From assembly GCF_000720925.1 (NCBI RefSeq), contig NZ_JOEE01000002.1, positions 434,001 to 498,000 of the forward strand: a stretch of DNA of 64,000 nt, in the 5' to 3' direction. Below the pieces are notes generated by a model. The model saw only the letters and a list, made by a program, of their open reading frames with translations, was not told the origin of the DNA and did no database searches. The position numbers and the translations under genes were made by a program. This document shows, piece after piece, positions 23,486 to 33,262 of the stretch. Source of the DNA: Phycicoccus jejuensis (GTDB lineage: Bacteria; Actinomycetota; Actinomycetes; Actinomycetales; Dermatophilaceae). How positions within the stretch are numbered: the stretch's first letter is position 1; each line of letters opens with the position of its first letter.

Positions 23486-24937
23486 TCAGCCGTCCGTGTG
23501 GGGGCGCAGGGTGCGCTCGAACAGGTCGCGGACGTCGTCGGTCAGGGCCGGCTCGGGCACGACGACGTCGACCTCCGGCACCGCGCAGCGCACGCCGTAG
23601 CAGTACGCGTCCGGGTAGTCGCGCTCGACGCCGGCGGCGAGCATCCGCAGGCGGTCGGTGGCGATGAGGTCGTGCCAGGCGCGGCCGTCGGGCTCGGGCA
23701 GCTCGCCGAGGATGACCGTGCGGGTGCGGGTGCGACCGGCGAACCCGCCGGTGCGCCGGACCTCGAGCTCGGTGCCGGGCGCCGGCGCCTCCGGCGCGTC
23801 CGGGGTGGGGGCGGGGGCATCCGGGGCCGGCGTGCCTGGTGCCTGCGGGGTCGGGGAGCCGGGCGCGGGGGCATCCGCACCGACCTCGACCCCGACACCG
23901 CTCCACGCGGCGCGGACGGCCTGGGCCTCGCGCGAGCCCTCGCCGTACCTTGCGGTGGCGGCCGCGAGCGTCAGCCCGGCGAACGTCGCGAAGTCGCAGT
24001 CGGCGTGGATCTCGCCGACGATCGTGTCAAACCAGACCTGGCCCGCAACCTCCCAGGCGTTGCCGCCGAGCGCGACGGCGAGGTCGTGGAAGGCCTTGTT
24101 GGGGATGCCGGAGTTGATGTGGACGCCGCCGTTGTCCTCGGAGGTCTCGACGTAGTCGCGCAGGTGCGCGGGCTGGGGGTCCTTGCCCAGGCGCGGGTCG
24201 TCGTAGGCGGTGCCGGGCGCCGCCATCGAGCGCAGCGCCACACCCTTGACTCCCGGCGCGAGCAGGTCGGCCCCGATGAGCCAGTCGGCCGCGGCGGCGT
24301 CCTGGCCGAGCGAGTGCTGCTTGACGAGGACGCCGAAGACGTCGGACACCGACTCGTTGAGCGCGCCCGACTGGCCCTGGTAGTTGAGGCCCGCCGTGTA
24401 CTGGGTGACGCCGTGCGCGAGCTCGTGGCCGATGACGTCGAGGCTGCGGGTGAACCCGAGGAACACCTCGCCGTCACCGTCGCCGAAGACCATCTGGGCG
24501 CCGTCCCAGAACGCGTTGTCGTAGTCGCGCCCGTAGTGGACGGTGGCGACGAGAGGCAGGCCCTTGCCGTCGAGGGAGTTGCGCCCGTACGCCTCCTGCC
24601 ACAGCTGCCACGTGGCGCCGAGGCCGTCGTAGGCCTCGGTGACGGCGGTGTCGGCGGTGGCCGGGTCACCCTCGCCGCGCACCTTCACCCCCGGCAGGGT
24701 CGTGCCCTGCTGGGCGTCGTGGACGGTGCGCTGCGGCCCGTCGGCGCTCCCGGCCGCCCCGCCGGGCAGCGTCGTCCCGCCGGGACGCGCCTCGGCCGTG
24801 ACCCGCCCGCGCCGGAGCTCGGCGTCGCTGCGCAGCGTGGCGTCGGCGCGCTGCGCGACGTGGTCGTCGCCGGAGGCCGCGAGCGCGGCGAGCAGGTACG
24901 GCGGGACGATCGAGCAGCGGGCGGGCGAGTGCGTCAT
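23486..24937 (-). CDS. Protealysin-like M4 metallopeptidase with C-terminal emfourin-like inhibitor domain
   Basis: A 483-residue protein without a signal peptide. A short N-terminal propeptide with IVPPYLL is typical of protealysin precursors. The thermolysin-type domain (about 75-350) has the zinc motif VIGHELAHGV and the third-ligand motif GALNESVSD, plus NGGVHINSGIPNKAF with the catalytic histidine region. After a Pro/Ala linker (about 355-390) comes a 95-residue domain starting LEVRRTGGFAGRTRTR, which resembles emfourin, the proteinaceous inhibitor of protealysin-like enzymes. Inhibitor and enzyme are normally neighbouring genes, and here they look fused. The protein is probably cytoplasmic or exported without a classic signal. 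Confidence 0.88.
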   Translation of the reverse strand: MTHSPARCSIVPPYLLAALAASGDDHVAQRADATLRSDAELRRGRVTAEARPGGTTLPGGAAGSADGPQRTVHDAQQGTTLPGVKVRGEGDPATADTAVTEAYDGLGATWQLWQEAYGRNSLDGKGLPLVATVHYGRDYDNAFWDGAQMVFGDGDGEVFLGFTRSLDVIGHELAHGVTQYTAGLNYQGQSGALNESVSDVFGVLVKQHSLGQDAAAADWLIGADLLAPGVKGVALRSMAAPGTAYDDPRLGKDPQPAHLRDYVETSEDNGGVHINSGIPNKAFHDLAVALGGNAWEVAGQVWFDTIVGEIHADCDFATFAGLTLAAATARYGEGSREAQAVRAAWSGVGVEVGADAPAPGSPTPQAPGTPAPDAPAPTPDAPEAPAPGTELEVRRTGGFAGRTRTRTVILGELPEPDGRAWHDLIATDRLRMLAAGVERDYPDAYCYGVRCAVPEVDVVVPEPALTDDVRDLFERTLRPHTDG

Positions 24938-24998
24938 CCCTCCACGATGGACCCGCCCACCGACAGCCGCGACCCGACGGGTTGGCCGCGGCGGGTGG

Positions 24999-25751
24999 TC
25001 AGCGGCGCAGCGCCGCGGCCATCCGCTCCTGCGCGAGGTCGGAGTTAAACAGGTCGCCCGACGTCCGCGCCATCGCCTCCCCGTCGCGCTCGAAGGAGGC
25101 GAGGAGGTCGGCGTTGAGGATCTGCTTGGCGGCGGTCAGCCCCTGCCGGGCGCCGGCCCGCAGGTCGTCGAGGACGGCGCCGACCGTGGCGTCCATCCCG
25201 GCCTCGTCGGCGACGTGGGTGACGAGCCCCTGGGCGCGGGCCTCGGCGGCGGTGAAGACGCGGCCGGTGAGGAACCAGTCGGCGGCCGAGCGCGGGGTGA
25301 GGCGGTGCCGCAGCGGGATGGAGATGGTCGCGGCCGCGAGCCCGAGGCGGACCTCGGTGAGGGCGAAGCCCACGTCGTCGCGACAGACGACGACGTCGGC
25401 GGAGGCGACGAGCCCGATGCCGCCGGCGCGCACCGGGCCGTCGAGCCGGGCGACGACCGGCACCGGCAGCGCGGCGATGCGGCGCTGGACGTCGACGATG
25501 GCGCGGGCCTGCTCGGTCATGTCGACGGTCGCCGCCTCCTTGAGGTCGGCGCCGGCGCAGAAGACGCGATGGCTCGAGCGCAGGAGGACGGCGTGGACCG
25601 ACTCGTCCTGCGCGACCTCGGCCAGCCGGTCGCGCAGGTCGGCGAGCAGGCGGCGCGAGAGCGCGTTGCGGTTGGCCGGCGAGTCGAGGGTGAGGACCGC
25701 GACCCGGTCCTCGTCGTCACGGCGGACCAGGGGGGCGACGTCGGCATCCAC
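24999..25751 (-). CDS. Enoyl-CoA hydratase/isomerase family protein
   Basis: A 250-residue crotonase-fold protein. The oxyanion-hole segment is HRVFCAGADLKE (about 60-71). The second segment, DGPVRAGGIGLVASADVVV, is at about 103-121. The usual catalytic glutamates of hydratases are only partly matched (LTEVRLGLAA carries one), so substrate and exact reaction are open. It starts with MDADVAPLV at 25751 and ends 61 bases before the M4 peptidase start, on the same strand and possibly in the same transcript. A role in fatty-acid or branched-chain degradation is inferred from family only. Confidence 0.88.
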   Translation of the reverse strand: MDADVAPLVRRDDEDRVAVLTLDSPANRNALSRRLLADLRDRLAEVAQDESVHAVLLRSSHRVFCAGADLKEAATVDMTEQARAIVDVQRRIAALPVPVVARLDGPVRAGGIGLVASADVVVCRDDVGFALTEVRLGLAAATISIPLRHRLTPRSAADWFLTGRVFTAAEARAQGLVTHVADEAGMDATVGAVLDDLRAGARQGLTAAKQILNADLLASFERDGEAMARTSGDLFNSDLAQERMAAALRR

Positions 25752-25781
25752 GGGCCGACCCTAGCCGCCGGACGCCGTGGC

Positions 25782-26255
25782 TCAGGGGGCGGTCGTCACC
25801 CGGAAGACCGGGAAGCCGGGGGCGGCCGCGGCGAGCTCGGCGTCGGTCGAGTCCTTCGAGAGGCCCTCGACGAACCGGCCGACCTCCCAGCCCCAGCGCC
25901 GCAGGTAGACGCGCAGGACCGCGGGGCGCTCCTCGACCGGGACCTCGACGAGGCGCACCCGCTCGGTCCGACGCCCGAGCCGCAGCTCGGCCTCGGGGTT
26001 CGCGCGCACGTTGCGCACCCATTCGGTGACGCCGCGCGGGGCGACGAGGTAGCGCTCGTCGTCGAGCGGCATGAGGTTGACCGGCGTGCTGCGCGGCAGG
26101 CCGGAGCGCCGGCCGGTGACCGTGAGGACGCGGGAGCCGAGCAGGCTGATGCCGCGGGCGGTGAGCCAGCGGACGAGCGCGTTGAAGGCCGCGTCCATCC
26201 GGGTGTCGGGGCGGACGTAGCGGTCGGCGGAGGGGTGCTGGGCGGGCACGGTCAT
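25782..26255 (-). CDS. DUF385/nitroreductase-like F420-dependent (Ddn family) oxidoreductase
   Basis: A 157-residue split-barrel protein. LLGSRVLTVTGRRSGLPRSTPVNLM and YLVAPRGVTEWVRNVRANPEAELRLG are hallmark stretches of the DUF385/Ddn family, many of which use deazaflavin cofactor F420. ATG at 26255 has GAGGAG four bases upstream; the longer frame to 26333 crosses the promoter and operators. It diverges from a TetR regulator gene and the two share a control region with two matching palindromes, so the regulator most likely represses it. Confidence 0.88.
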   Translation of the reverse strand: MTVPAQHPSADRYVRPDTRMDAAFNALVRWLTARGISLLGSRVLTVTGRRSGLPRSTPVNLMPLDDERYLVAPRGVTEWVRNVRANPEAELRLGRRTERVRLVEVPVEERPAVLRVYLRRWGWEVGRFVEGLSKDSTDAELAAAAPGFPVFRVTTAP

Positions 26256-26271
26256 CGGCTCCTCGGGAAGT

Positions 26272-26286
26272 GAGAGCGGTGCTCTC
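26272..26286. promoter_or_regulatory. Operator 1 for the divergent TetR regulator
   Basis: GAGAGCGGTGCTCTC is a perfect 6-3-6 inverted repeat just upstream of the DUF385 gene start. It matches the second operator at 26326 in 13 of 15 bases. Confidence 0.75.
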
Positions 26287-26322
26287 TTTATGTGTGGAGT
26301 GTGCGCCCGGGTCCTGTGCGCT

Positions 26323-26340
26323 GTCAAGAGCACTGCTCTC
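26323..26340. promoter_or_regulatory. Operator 2 overlapping a minus-strand -35 element
   Basis: AAGAGCACTGCTCTC (26326-26340) repeats operator 1 at a centre-to-centre distance of 54 bp. On the minus strand TTGACA (26328-26323) overlaps its edge, with a possible CACACT -10 after an 18-base spacer, so bound repressor would block transcription of the DUF385 gene. Confidence 0.7.
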
Positions 26341-26362
26341 GTTCCTGTGGTTGGATGGTCCT

Positions 26363-27109
26363 GTGTCCCCCACCTCCCGCGCCGAGCGGCGCCGCGACGT
26401 CGAGACGCGCATCGTCGAGGTCGGCCGGCGGCACCTGGCGATGGAGGGGGCCGCAGGGCTGTCGCTGCGGGCGGTGACGCGCGAGCTCGGGATGGTCTCG
26501 TCGGCCGTGTACCGGCACGTCGCCAACCGGGACGAGCTGCTGACGCTCCTCGTCGTCGACGCGTACACCGAGCTGGCCGACGCCGTCGATGCGGCAGTCG
26601 CTGCAGCCGACGACCGGCCGTGGGACGAGCGGGTCGTCGTCGCCGGCGCGGCGTTCCGCGCGTGGGCGGTCGGCGACCCCTCGCGGTACGCGCTGCTCTA
26701 CGGCAGCCCGGTGTCCGGGTACGAGGCGCCGGCCGAGCGGACCGTCGAGCCCGGCACGCGCGTGACGTTCGCCCTGCTCAAACTGCTCGCGGAGGGCGTC
26801 GAGGCGGGTGATGTGTCGCCCGTCGGCGCGGTGCCGGTCGACGCGCCGCTGCTGGAGGCATCCGTCGGAACGGCCGGGCCGGATCGAGCGAGTGGGCTGG
26901 TTGCGGACCTGCACCGGCTCTGCGACGAGACCGGGCTGCCGGGTGGCCCGGACGTCATGGGGCGCGCGCTGCTGCTCTGGGCGGTGCTCGTCGGCGGCAC
27001 GAGCCTCGAGGTCTTCGGCCAGTACGGGCGCGACACCCTGACCGACCCCGGCGCCCTCTTCGAGCACCAGCTGCGCCTCACCCTCGCTCTCCTGCGCACC
27101 CCCGCCTGA
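26363..27109 (+). CDS. TetR/AcrR family transcriptional regulator
   Basis: A 248-residue regulator. The N-terminal helix-turn-helix is at about 10-55, with LSLRAVTRELGMVSSAVYRHVANRDELL being the recognisable TetR core. The C-terminal ligand domain matches the WHG-type TetR group (YALLYGSPVSGYEAP). GTG at 26363 lies 22 bases after operator 2, so the gene is probably self-repressed. It is divergent from the DUF385 oxidoreductase, its likely target. Confidence 0.92.
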   Translation: MSPTSRAERRRDVETRIVEVGRRHLAMEGAAGLSLRAVTRELGMVSSAVYRHVANRDELLTLLVVDAYTELADAVDAAVAAADDRPWDERVVVAGAAFRAWAVGDPSRYALLYGSPVSGYEAPAERTVEPGTRVTFALLKLLAEGVEAGDVSPVGAVPVDAPLLEASVGTAGPDRASGLVADLHRLCDETGLPGGPDVMGRALLLWAVLVGGTSLEVFGQYGRDTLTDPGALFEHQLRLTLALLRTPA

Positions 27110-27141
27110 CGCCCCTCCCACCCCCGGCTCTTCCCCACTGA

Positions 27142-27200
27142 TTGCGAGTTGAGCCGCTCGACACGCCGCCGGACGGCGTGTCGAGCGGCGGAACTCGCAA
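27142..27200. terminator. Very long bidirectional hairpin between tetR and dciA
   Basis: Arms of 9 plus 16 bases (27142-27150 and 27153-27168 with 27174-27189 and 27192-27200) pair perfectly apart from a two-base GA/GG mismatch, around a five-base loop. It sits between two convergent genes and would stop both transcripts. The length is unusual for a simple terminator. Confidence 0.8.
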
Positions 27201-27239
27201 GAAGTCGATGGGTGAGGGTTGGGGGACGAAGGGGTCCGG

Positions 27240-27938
27240 TCAGCCGTAGGTGTCGCGGGGGCCGCGGCCGTCCTGCACCCGGTGCCGACCGCGCGACCAG
27301 GTCGGCGCGCTCGGGCCGACGACGCGCAGCTCGGTGACCGTGCCCTCGCCGACCTCGTCGGTGAGCCGGGTCATCAGCGTGTTCTCGAGCAGCCGCAGCT
27401 GCGTCGCCCAGGCGGTCGAGTCGGCCCGGATGGTGAGGACGCCGTCGACGAAGTCCGTCGGCTGGCAGTGCGCCGAGATGTCGGGCCCGACGATGCCGGG
27501 CCACCGGCCGATGACCGAGCCGACGGCGACGTCGGCGCCCCAGCCCCGGTCGTTGACGAACCGGTCGATCTGGTCCGACAGCAGCTGCGGGTCTCGGCCC
27601 GAGCGCTTGCCGCCGCCGGGGATGTCCTTCGCGCGGCGGCGCGGCTTGAGGCCCGGTCGCAAACCCTTCGCCCGGGCCGCGGCGCGGGCGCGGGCCAGCG
27701 CCTCGGCCGCCGCGAGCCCCTCCTCGACCTCGGGCGCCCCGTCGGCGGCGAACCCGGAGGTGGTGTCGTCGCCGTCCTCGACCGGGAGCTGCGGCGTCGG
27801 CGCTCCGGACGGTGGGGCATCCGGGCCCTGGTCGGGCTGCTTCCCCCGAGAACCTGTCGCTTCCCCGGGGAACGGTTCCCGGGGAGAGCGCGGCCGTATC
27901 GGGTCACCCGATACGCGTGGGTCAGGAGGGGTCGGCAC
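27240..27938 (-). CDS. dciA: DciA-type DUF721 protein
   Basis: A 232-residue protein. The first 90 residues are disordered and rich in Pro, Gly and Ala; the DUF721 domain is at about 115-215 ([25 protein letters not shown] and [18 protein letters not shown]). DciA is the ancestral helicase-loading or helicase-operating factor in bacteria that lack DnaC/DnaI. The gene follows recF with a 17-base overlap, as in other actinobacteria. Confidence 0.93.
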   Translation of the reverse strand: MPTPPDPRVSGDPIRPRSPREPFPGEATGSRGKQPDQGPDAPPSGAPTPQLPVEDGDDTTSGFAADGAPEVEEGLAAAEALARARAAARAKGLRPGLKPRRRAKDIPGGGKRSGRDPQLLSDQIDRFVNDRGWGADVAVGSVIGRWPGIVGPDISAHCQPTDFVDGVLTIRADSTAWATQLRLLENTLMTRLTDEVGEGTVTELRVVGPSAPTWSRGRHRVQDGRGPRDTYG

Positions 27939-29277
27939 CGTCGGCCTCCGCGACCTGCTCGCCTTCGTCCACGCCGTCGCCGTCGTCCTCGCTCACGGTG
28001 TCGACCTCGCTCGCAGTGTCGTCCTCGCTCGCGCCGTCGTCCTCGGCAGCGCCGGCGGGCACGCCTGCCGCGGGCTCCTCGTCGGTCTCGACGGTGCCGA
28101 GCGTGACCCTGCGCGTCGCACCGGCGAGCGAGGCCGGGACGTCGGCGGGGACCGCGGCCGTCACGAGCACCTGCTCGGCGTCGGCGACCATCGCGGCCAG
28201 CCGCTCGCGGCGGCCTGCGTCGAGCTCGGCGAAGACGTCGTCGAGGACGAGCACCGGGTCGTCGCCGAGGTCGGTGCGCAGCAGCTGGAAGGCCGCGAGC
28301 CGCAGCCCGAGCGCGAACGACCAGGACTCCCCGTGGCTGGCGTACCCCTTGGCCGGCAGCTCCCCGAGGGTGAGGAGCACGTCGTCGCGGTGGGGCCCGA
28401 CGAGGCAGACGCCCCGCTCGACCTCCTGGTCCCGCACCTCGGCGAGGCTCGCGACCACCTCCTCGTGCAGCTCGGCGACCTCGGGCACCTCACCGGCCGC
28501 GATGCGCCCCGCCGTCGCCTCGCGCAGGGAGGAGCGGTAGGCGACCCGGGCGTCCGACTGCCCGTTGCTCACCTCGTCGTAGGCCTTGGTCAGGTACGGC
28601 CCGAGGTCGCGCAGGAGGCGAAGCCGTGCGTAGAGCAGCTGCGAGCCGACCCCGGCGAGCTGCTGGTCCCACACCGACAGGGTGTGCAGCGCGCTCGCCG
28701 CCTCCGACGCCGGGTCGAGCGCCTCGGCGCCCGGGCGCGGCCGCCGCCCGCGCGCCCGGCGCGAGAGGTAGGGCTGCGCGGACTTGAGGAGGGCCGAGCG
28801 CTGCTTGACGATGCGGTCGTACTCCTGGCGCACCCCGGCCCACCGCGGCTGGCGCGCGACGAGGAGGTCGTCGAGGAAGCGCCGGCGCTCGCCTGGGTCG
28901 CCCTTGACCAGGGCGAGGTCCTCCGGCGCGAAGAGCACCGTGCGCAGCGTGCCGAGGACCTCGCGCGGACGGACCGGCGAGCGGTTCAGCCGTGCCCGGT
29001 TGGCGCGGCCGGGCGTGATCTCGAGCTCGACCATCGTCTCGCGTCCGTCACGGACCACCGCGCCGCGCACGACCGCCCGCTCGGCGCCGAACCGGACGAG
29101 CGGGGCATCCGTCGCCACCCGGTGGCTGGAGAGCGAGGCGAGGTACCCGACGGCCTCGACGAGGTTGGTCTTGCCCTGCCCGTTCAGCCCGACGAGGGTC
29201 GTCACGCCCGGCCCGAGCGGGAGCTCGGCCCGCTCGTAGCTGCGGAAGTCCCCGAGGGAGAGGTGCCGGACGAACAC
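27922..29277 (-). CDS. recF: DNA replication and repair protein RecF
   Basis: A 451-residue ABC-type ATPase. Walker A is [13 protein letters not shown] (about 30-42), the signature and Walker B are near 300-335 ([16 protein letters not shown]). RecF helps load RecA at gapped or stalled forks. The last 70 residues form an unusually long Asp/Glu/Ala-rich tail (from about 380), absent in textbook RecF. It overlaps dciA by 17 bases. Confidence 0.96.
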   Translation of the reverse strand: MFVRHLSLGDFRSYERAELPLGPGVTTLVGLNGQGKTNLVEAVGYLASLSSHRVATDAPLVRFGAERAVVRGAVVRDGRETMVELEITPGRANRARLNRSPVRPREVLGTLRTVLFAPEDLALVKGDPGERRRFLDDLLVARQPRWAGVRQEYDRIVKQRSALLKSAQPYLSRRARGRRPRPGAEALDPASEAASALHTLSVWDQQLAGVGSQLLYARLRLLRDLGPYLTKAYDEVSNGQSDARVAYRSSLREATAGRIAAGEVPEVAELHEEVVASLAEVRDQEVERGVCLVGPHRDDVLLTLGELPAKGYASHGESWSFALGLRLAAFQLLRTDLGDDPVLVLDDVFAELDAGRRERLAAMVADAEQVLVTAAVPADVPASLAGATRRVTLGTVETDEEPAAGVPAGAAEDDGASEDDTASEVDTVSEDDGDGVDEGEQVAEADGADPS

Positions 29278-29382
29278 TCCCCGAGACTAGTGCGCGGCCC
29301 GCCGCGGTATCACCGGGCCGGTGCCGTGCCTCCTCCCGCCGAGCGCACCGGACGCCCCGGTGCCCGCACCCAGGAGGCACGG

Positions 29383-30006
29383 ATGACCCATCCCTCGCTC
29401 GGCACCAGCCGCCGCACCCTCGTCGGGGCCCTCGGGCTCGGAACCCTCGGCACGCTCGGCCTCGCGACCCCGGCCACGGCGCAGGCCGCCACCCCGGCCG
29501 GGCTCGTCGTCCCGCCGGACGCGCTGGCCTCCGGCGGCTGCGACCTGTACCTCGTCGCGGACGGCATCACGGGCGACTCGCAGGCCGAGCGCTTCCCCGG
29601 AGCCGTCGAGCTGCTCGCGCTCGACTGGGGTGTCAAGGCCACGCGCACCACCACCGGCGCCGGCTCCTCCGCCGGCCGGCCGGTCGCCGGCGATGTTCGG
29701 CTCGCCGCGTTCTCGTCGTCGGCCTCGCCCCAGCTGCTCCGGCGGCTCGTGACCGGTCGGACGATGCGCAGCGCCGTCGTCCACGTCGTGCGGACCGGCG
29801 AGAACCCCGTCGAGACCATGACACTGGCCTTCACCGACGTCGTGCTCACCGGCTACGAGGTGATGTCGAGCGCCGGCCTGCCGGTCGACGTCGTGTCGTT
29901 CGCGATGGGCGGGGTCACCGAGACCTGGACGCCCCGGAACCCCGACGGCTCGACCGGTACGCCGGTGTCCGTGACCTGGGACCTGCGCTCCGGCCGAGTG
30001 GCCTGA
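29383..30006 (+). CDS. Secreted Hcp-like (type VI tube fold) protein with TAT signal
   Basis: A 207-residue protein starting with a twin-arginine signal (SRRTLVGALGLGTLG, cleavage near ATAQAA at about residue 35). The mature part has the order seen in Hcp1-family proteins: DLYLVADGITGDSQAERFPG, VELLALDWGV, MRSAVVHVVRTG, VVLTGYEVMSSAG. Hcp forms tube rings in type VI secretion, yet no type VI genes are expected or seen here. Secreted Hcp-fold proteins occur in actinobacteria with unknown roles. AGGAGG lies six bases before the ATG at 29383. The gene is isolated on the plus strand between recF and gnd. Confidence 0.82.
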   Translation: MTHPSLGTSRRTLVGALGLGTLGTLGLATPATAQAATPAGLVVPPDALASGGCDLYLVADGITGDSQAERFPGAVELLALDWGVKATRTTTGAGSSAGRPVAGDVRLAAFSSSASPQLLRRLVTGRTMRSAVVHVVRTGENPVETMTLAFTDVVLTGYEVMSSAGLPVDVVSFAMGGVTETWTPRNPDGSTGTPVSVTWDLRSGRVA

Positions 30007-30030
30007 GCCCCCGCCCCGCGGCGGCAGGTG

Positions 30031-31053
<1,023 letters not shown>

Positions 31054-31138
31054 CCGAAGGCTCCTTCGTCGAGGTGTCGCAGGTGTCCGTCCCGAAGGCT
31101 ACGCCGCCCGCCACCGGCCCGGTGGGGGCGGCTGCGGG

Positions 31139-32272
31139 TCAGGACGCGAAGCGGACCGGCATGAGGACGTACCGGTACGAGGTGTCGGCCTCGCCGTCGG
31201 CGCTCTCCTGGCCGCTGAGTACGGCCGGGCGCGAGGCCTGCGTGAACGAGATGCGCGACCAGTCGGTGCCGACGACGCCGAGGCCGTCGAGGAGGTACTG
31301 GGGGTTGAAGGCGATCTCGATATCGGGGCCGGTCAGGGCGCACTCGACCGCCTCGGACGCCTGGGCGTCGTCACCGGTGCCGGCCTCGATGGCCACCTGG
31401 TCGCCCGAGAAGCGCAGGCGCACAGGGGTGTTGCGCTCGGCGACGAGCGCGACGCGCTTGACGGCCTCGACGAGCTCGGCGGTGCGGACGACCGCGTCGG
31501 TCTCGGAGCTCGTCGGGAAGATCGAGGACACCTTGGGGTACTCGCCGTCGAGGAGGCGGGTGGTCGTGCGGCGCCGGCCGGCCTCGAAGCCGGCGAGGCC
31601 GTCGCCGCCCGCGGTGGCGCCGAGGGCGACGTCGATGGAGCCGGCGGCGCCGAGGCTGCGGGCGGTCTCGCTGAGGGTGCGGGCCGGGACGAGGACGACG
31701 TGGCTCGCGTCGGTCGCCGTCGGGTTCCAGGTCAGCTCGCGCATCGCGAGGCGGTAGCGGTCGGTGGCGAGCAGCGTCATCTTGTCGCCCTCGACCTCGA
31801 CCCGGACGCCGGTGAGGATCGGGAGGGTGTCGCCGCGGTCGGCTGCGACCGACACCTGGGCGACCGCCTGGGTGAAGAGGTGACCGTCGACCGACCCGGT
31901 GGGCTCGGGCGAGCTGGGGAGGGTCGGGTAGTCGTCGGCGGGCATCATCAGCAGGCTGAAGCGGGAGGCCCCGCACGTGACCTGGACCTTGCTGCCCTCG
32001 GCGACGACGTCGATCGGGCGGTCCGGCAGGTTGCGCGAGATGTCGGCGAGGAGGCGCCCGAGCACGAGGACGGTGCCGGCCTCGGAGACCTCAGCCGCGA
32101 CAGTGACCCGGGCGGAGACCTCGTAGTCGAACGCCGAGAGGGTCAGGGTGCCGTCGTCGGAGGCCTCGAGGAGGATGCCGGCGAGCACCGGGACCGGCGG
32201 GCGCGCGGGCAGGCCACGGGCCACCCAGGTGACCGCCTCGGCGAGGACGTCGCGCTCGACGCGGAACTTCAC
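31139..32272 (-). CDS. dnaN: DNA polymerase III sliding clamp (beta subunit)
   Basis: A 377-residue beta clamp of three repeated clamp domains, ending YRYVLMPVRFAS, the family's conserved MPVR terminus. It encircles DNA and holds the replicative polymerase. GTG at 32272 (MKFRVERDVLAEAV) matches known N-termini; the extra frame upstream is rejected. It lies immediately left of oriC on the same strand as dnaA. Confidence 0.97.
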   Translation of the reverse strand: MKFRVERDVLAEAVTWVARGLPARPPVPVLAGILLEASDDGTLTLSAFDYEVSARVTVAAEVSEAGTVLVLGRLLADISRNLPDRPIDVVAEGSKVQVTCGASRFSLLMMPADDYPTLPSSPEPTGSVDGHLFTQAVAQVSVAADRGDTLPILTGVRVEVEGDKMTLLATDRYRLAMRELTWNPTATDASHVVLVPARTLSETARSLGAAGSIDVALGATAGGDGLAGFEAGRRRTTTRLLDGEYPKVSSIFPTSSETDAVVRTAELVEAVKRVALVAERNTPVRLRFSGDQVAIEAGTGDDAQASEAVECALTGPDIEIAFNPQYLLDGLGVVGTDWSRISFTQASRPAVLSGQESADGEADTSYRYVLMPVRFAS

Positions 32273-32529
32273 GGCTACCACCCTTGTCCGGCGCGGACCA
32301 GCCGCCCCTGTCGTGCATCGGAGACCACACCGCACCGGCTCGGGACGCGCGACGGCGCCTCCCTCACGCGGGCGGGGTCCCTGACACTAGTGCACGTCCT
32401 CGGAGCGCACCATCCGCTCTGAGCGGGTGCTCGAGTCCATCCTCGAGAGGTCGGGCCGGGGGTCGCCGTCCCCAGCATCTGGTCGGGGCGGACAGGGTGA
32501 TTGAGGGATCTCGTCGTCGTGGTCGGAGG

Positions 32530-32955
32530 TGTGGATCCTGTGGACGGCGGGGCGTCGGCGCAGGTCATCGGCGCGGCGCGCGGTGTGGACGGACCGTGGA
32601 CCGGTCGTGGAGAAGATCAACCGTCGTGTTGACGACGAGACCGCGTCCACAGGGCGTCCACGGGGGCGTCATCCGTCGTCCACGGCGTCGGGGCCGTCGT
32701 CCACAGTCGTCCACAGGCCTTGTGGACAAACCGTGGCGTGCGGGGCGTCGTGGCGGGGGTGGGGGCGAGTTGTCCACAGGCTTGTACCCAGCGGTGGATG
32801 ACGCAGGGCCGGGTCGGGCGAACGGGGGGTGAACGACGGGTTCCGCGGCGCGACGCGGGCCAGCGTCCTCCCAGCCTTGGACGAAGGTTATACACCGGTT
32901 GTGCACAACCTGTGGAGAACCCTGCGGACGACCGGGGGACGAGGTGTGGACCGGG
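32530..32955. other. oriC: Chromosomal replication origin with DnaA boxes
   Basis: The 990 bases between dnaN and dnaA contain no gene and many DnaA boxes: perfect TTGTCCACA at 32770-32778 (plus) and 32721-32729 (minus). One-mismatch boxes TCGTCCACA are at 32697 and 32707. Weaker copies are at 32530, 32540, 32584, 32643, 32911 and 32945. An AT-richer patch with TTATACACC (32888) and the palindromic TTGTGCACAA (32899-32908) is the likeliest unwinding zone. The dnaA-oriC-dnaN order is the normal actinobacterial one. Confidence 0.93.
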
Positions 32956-32980
32956 TGGGGACGGCCGACCGACTCCCGAT

Positions 32981-33203
32981 GACCGCGCACGTGCGGGCTT
33001 TCCGTGATCGGGAGCGCGTGCCGACAGCGATAACCCCGCACGTGCGGGCTTTCCGTGGTCGGGAGCGCGTGCCGACAGCGATAACCCCGCACGTGCGGGG
33101 TTGGGGAGGTCCGGAACGGGCGCGGACAGCGATAAGCCCGCACGTGCGGGGTTGGGGAGGTCCGGAACGGGCGCGGACAGCGATAAGCCCGCACGTGCGG
33201 GGT
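32981..33203. repeat. 51-bp tandem repeat array with CACGTG palindromes, copy 1 (at oriC)
   Basis: Five palindromes of the form CCGCACGTGCGG are centred at 32990.5, 33041.5, 33092.5, 33143.5 and 33194.5: exactly 51 bp apart each time. Between them are four spacers. The first two are near-identical to each other, the last two identical to each other, and all end in GACAGCGATAA before the next palindrome. The array fills the space between the dnaA stop and the DnaA boxes. A second array of the same family is at 62293-62462. It is not CRISPR, because the spacers are repeated too. Confidence 0.9.
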
Positions 33204-33262
33204 CAGCAAGGCACGACGGGGCGATGGGACCCCAACGGCGTCGGGGAGGCCGACGCCGGGCG

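Noticed and set aside
32981..33203. CRISPR-like regular spacing
   Set aside because: The intervals between palindromes are themselves repeated, the 51-bp unit is a plain tandem repeat, and no cas genes are present.
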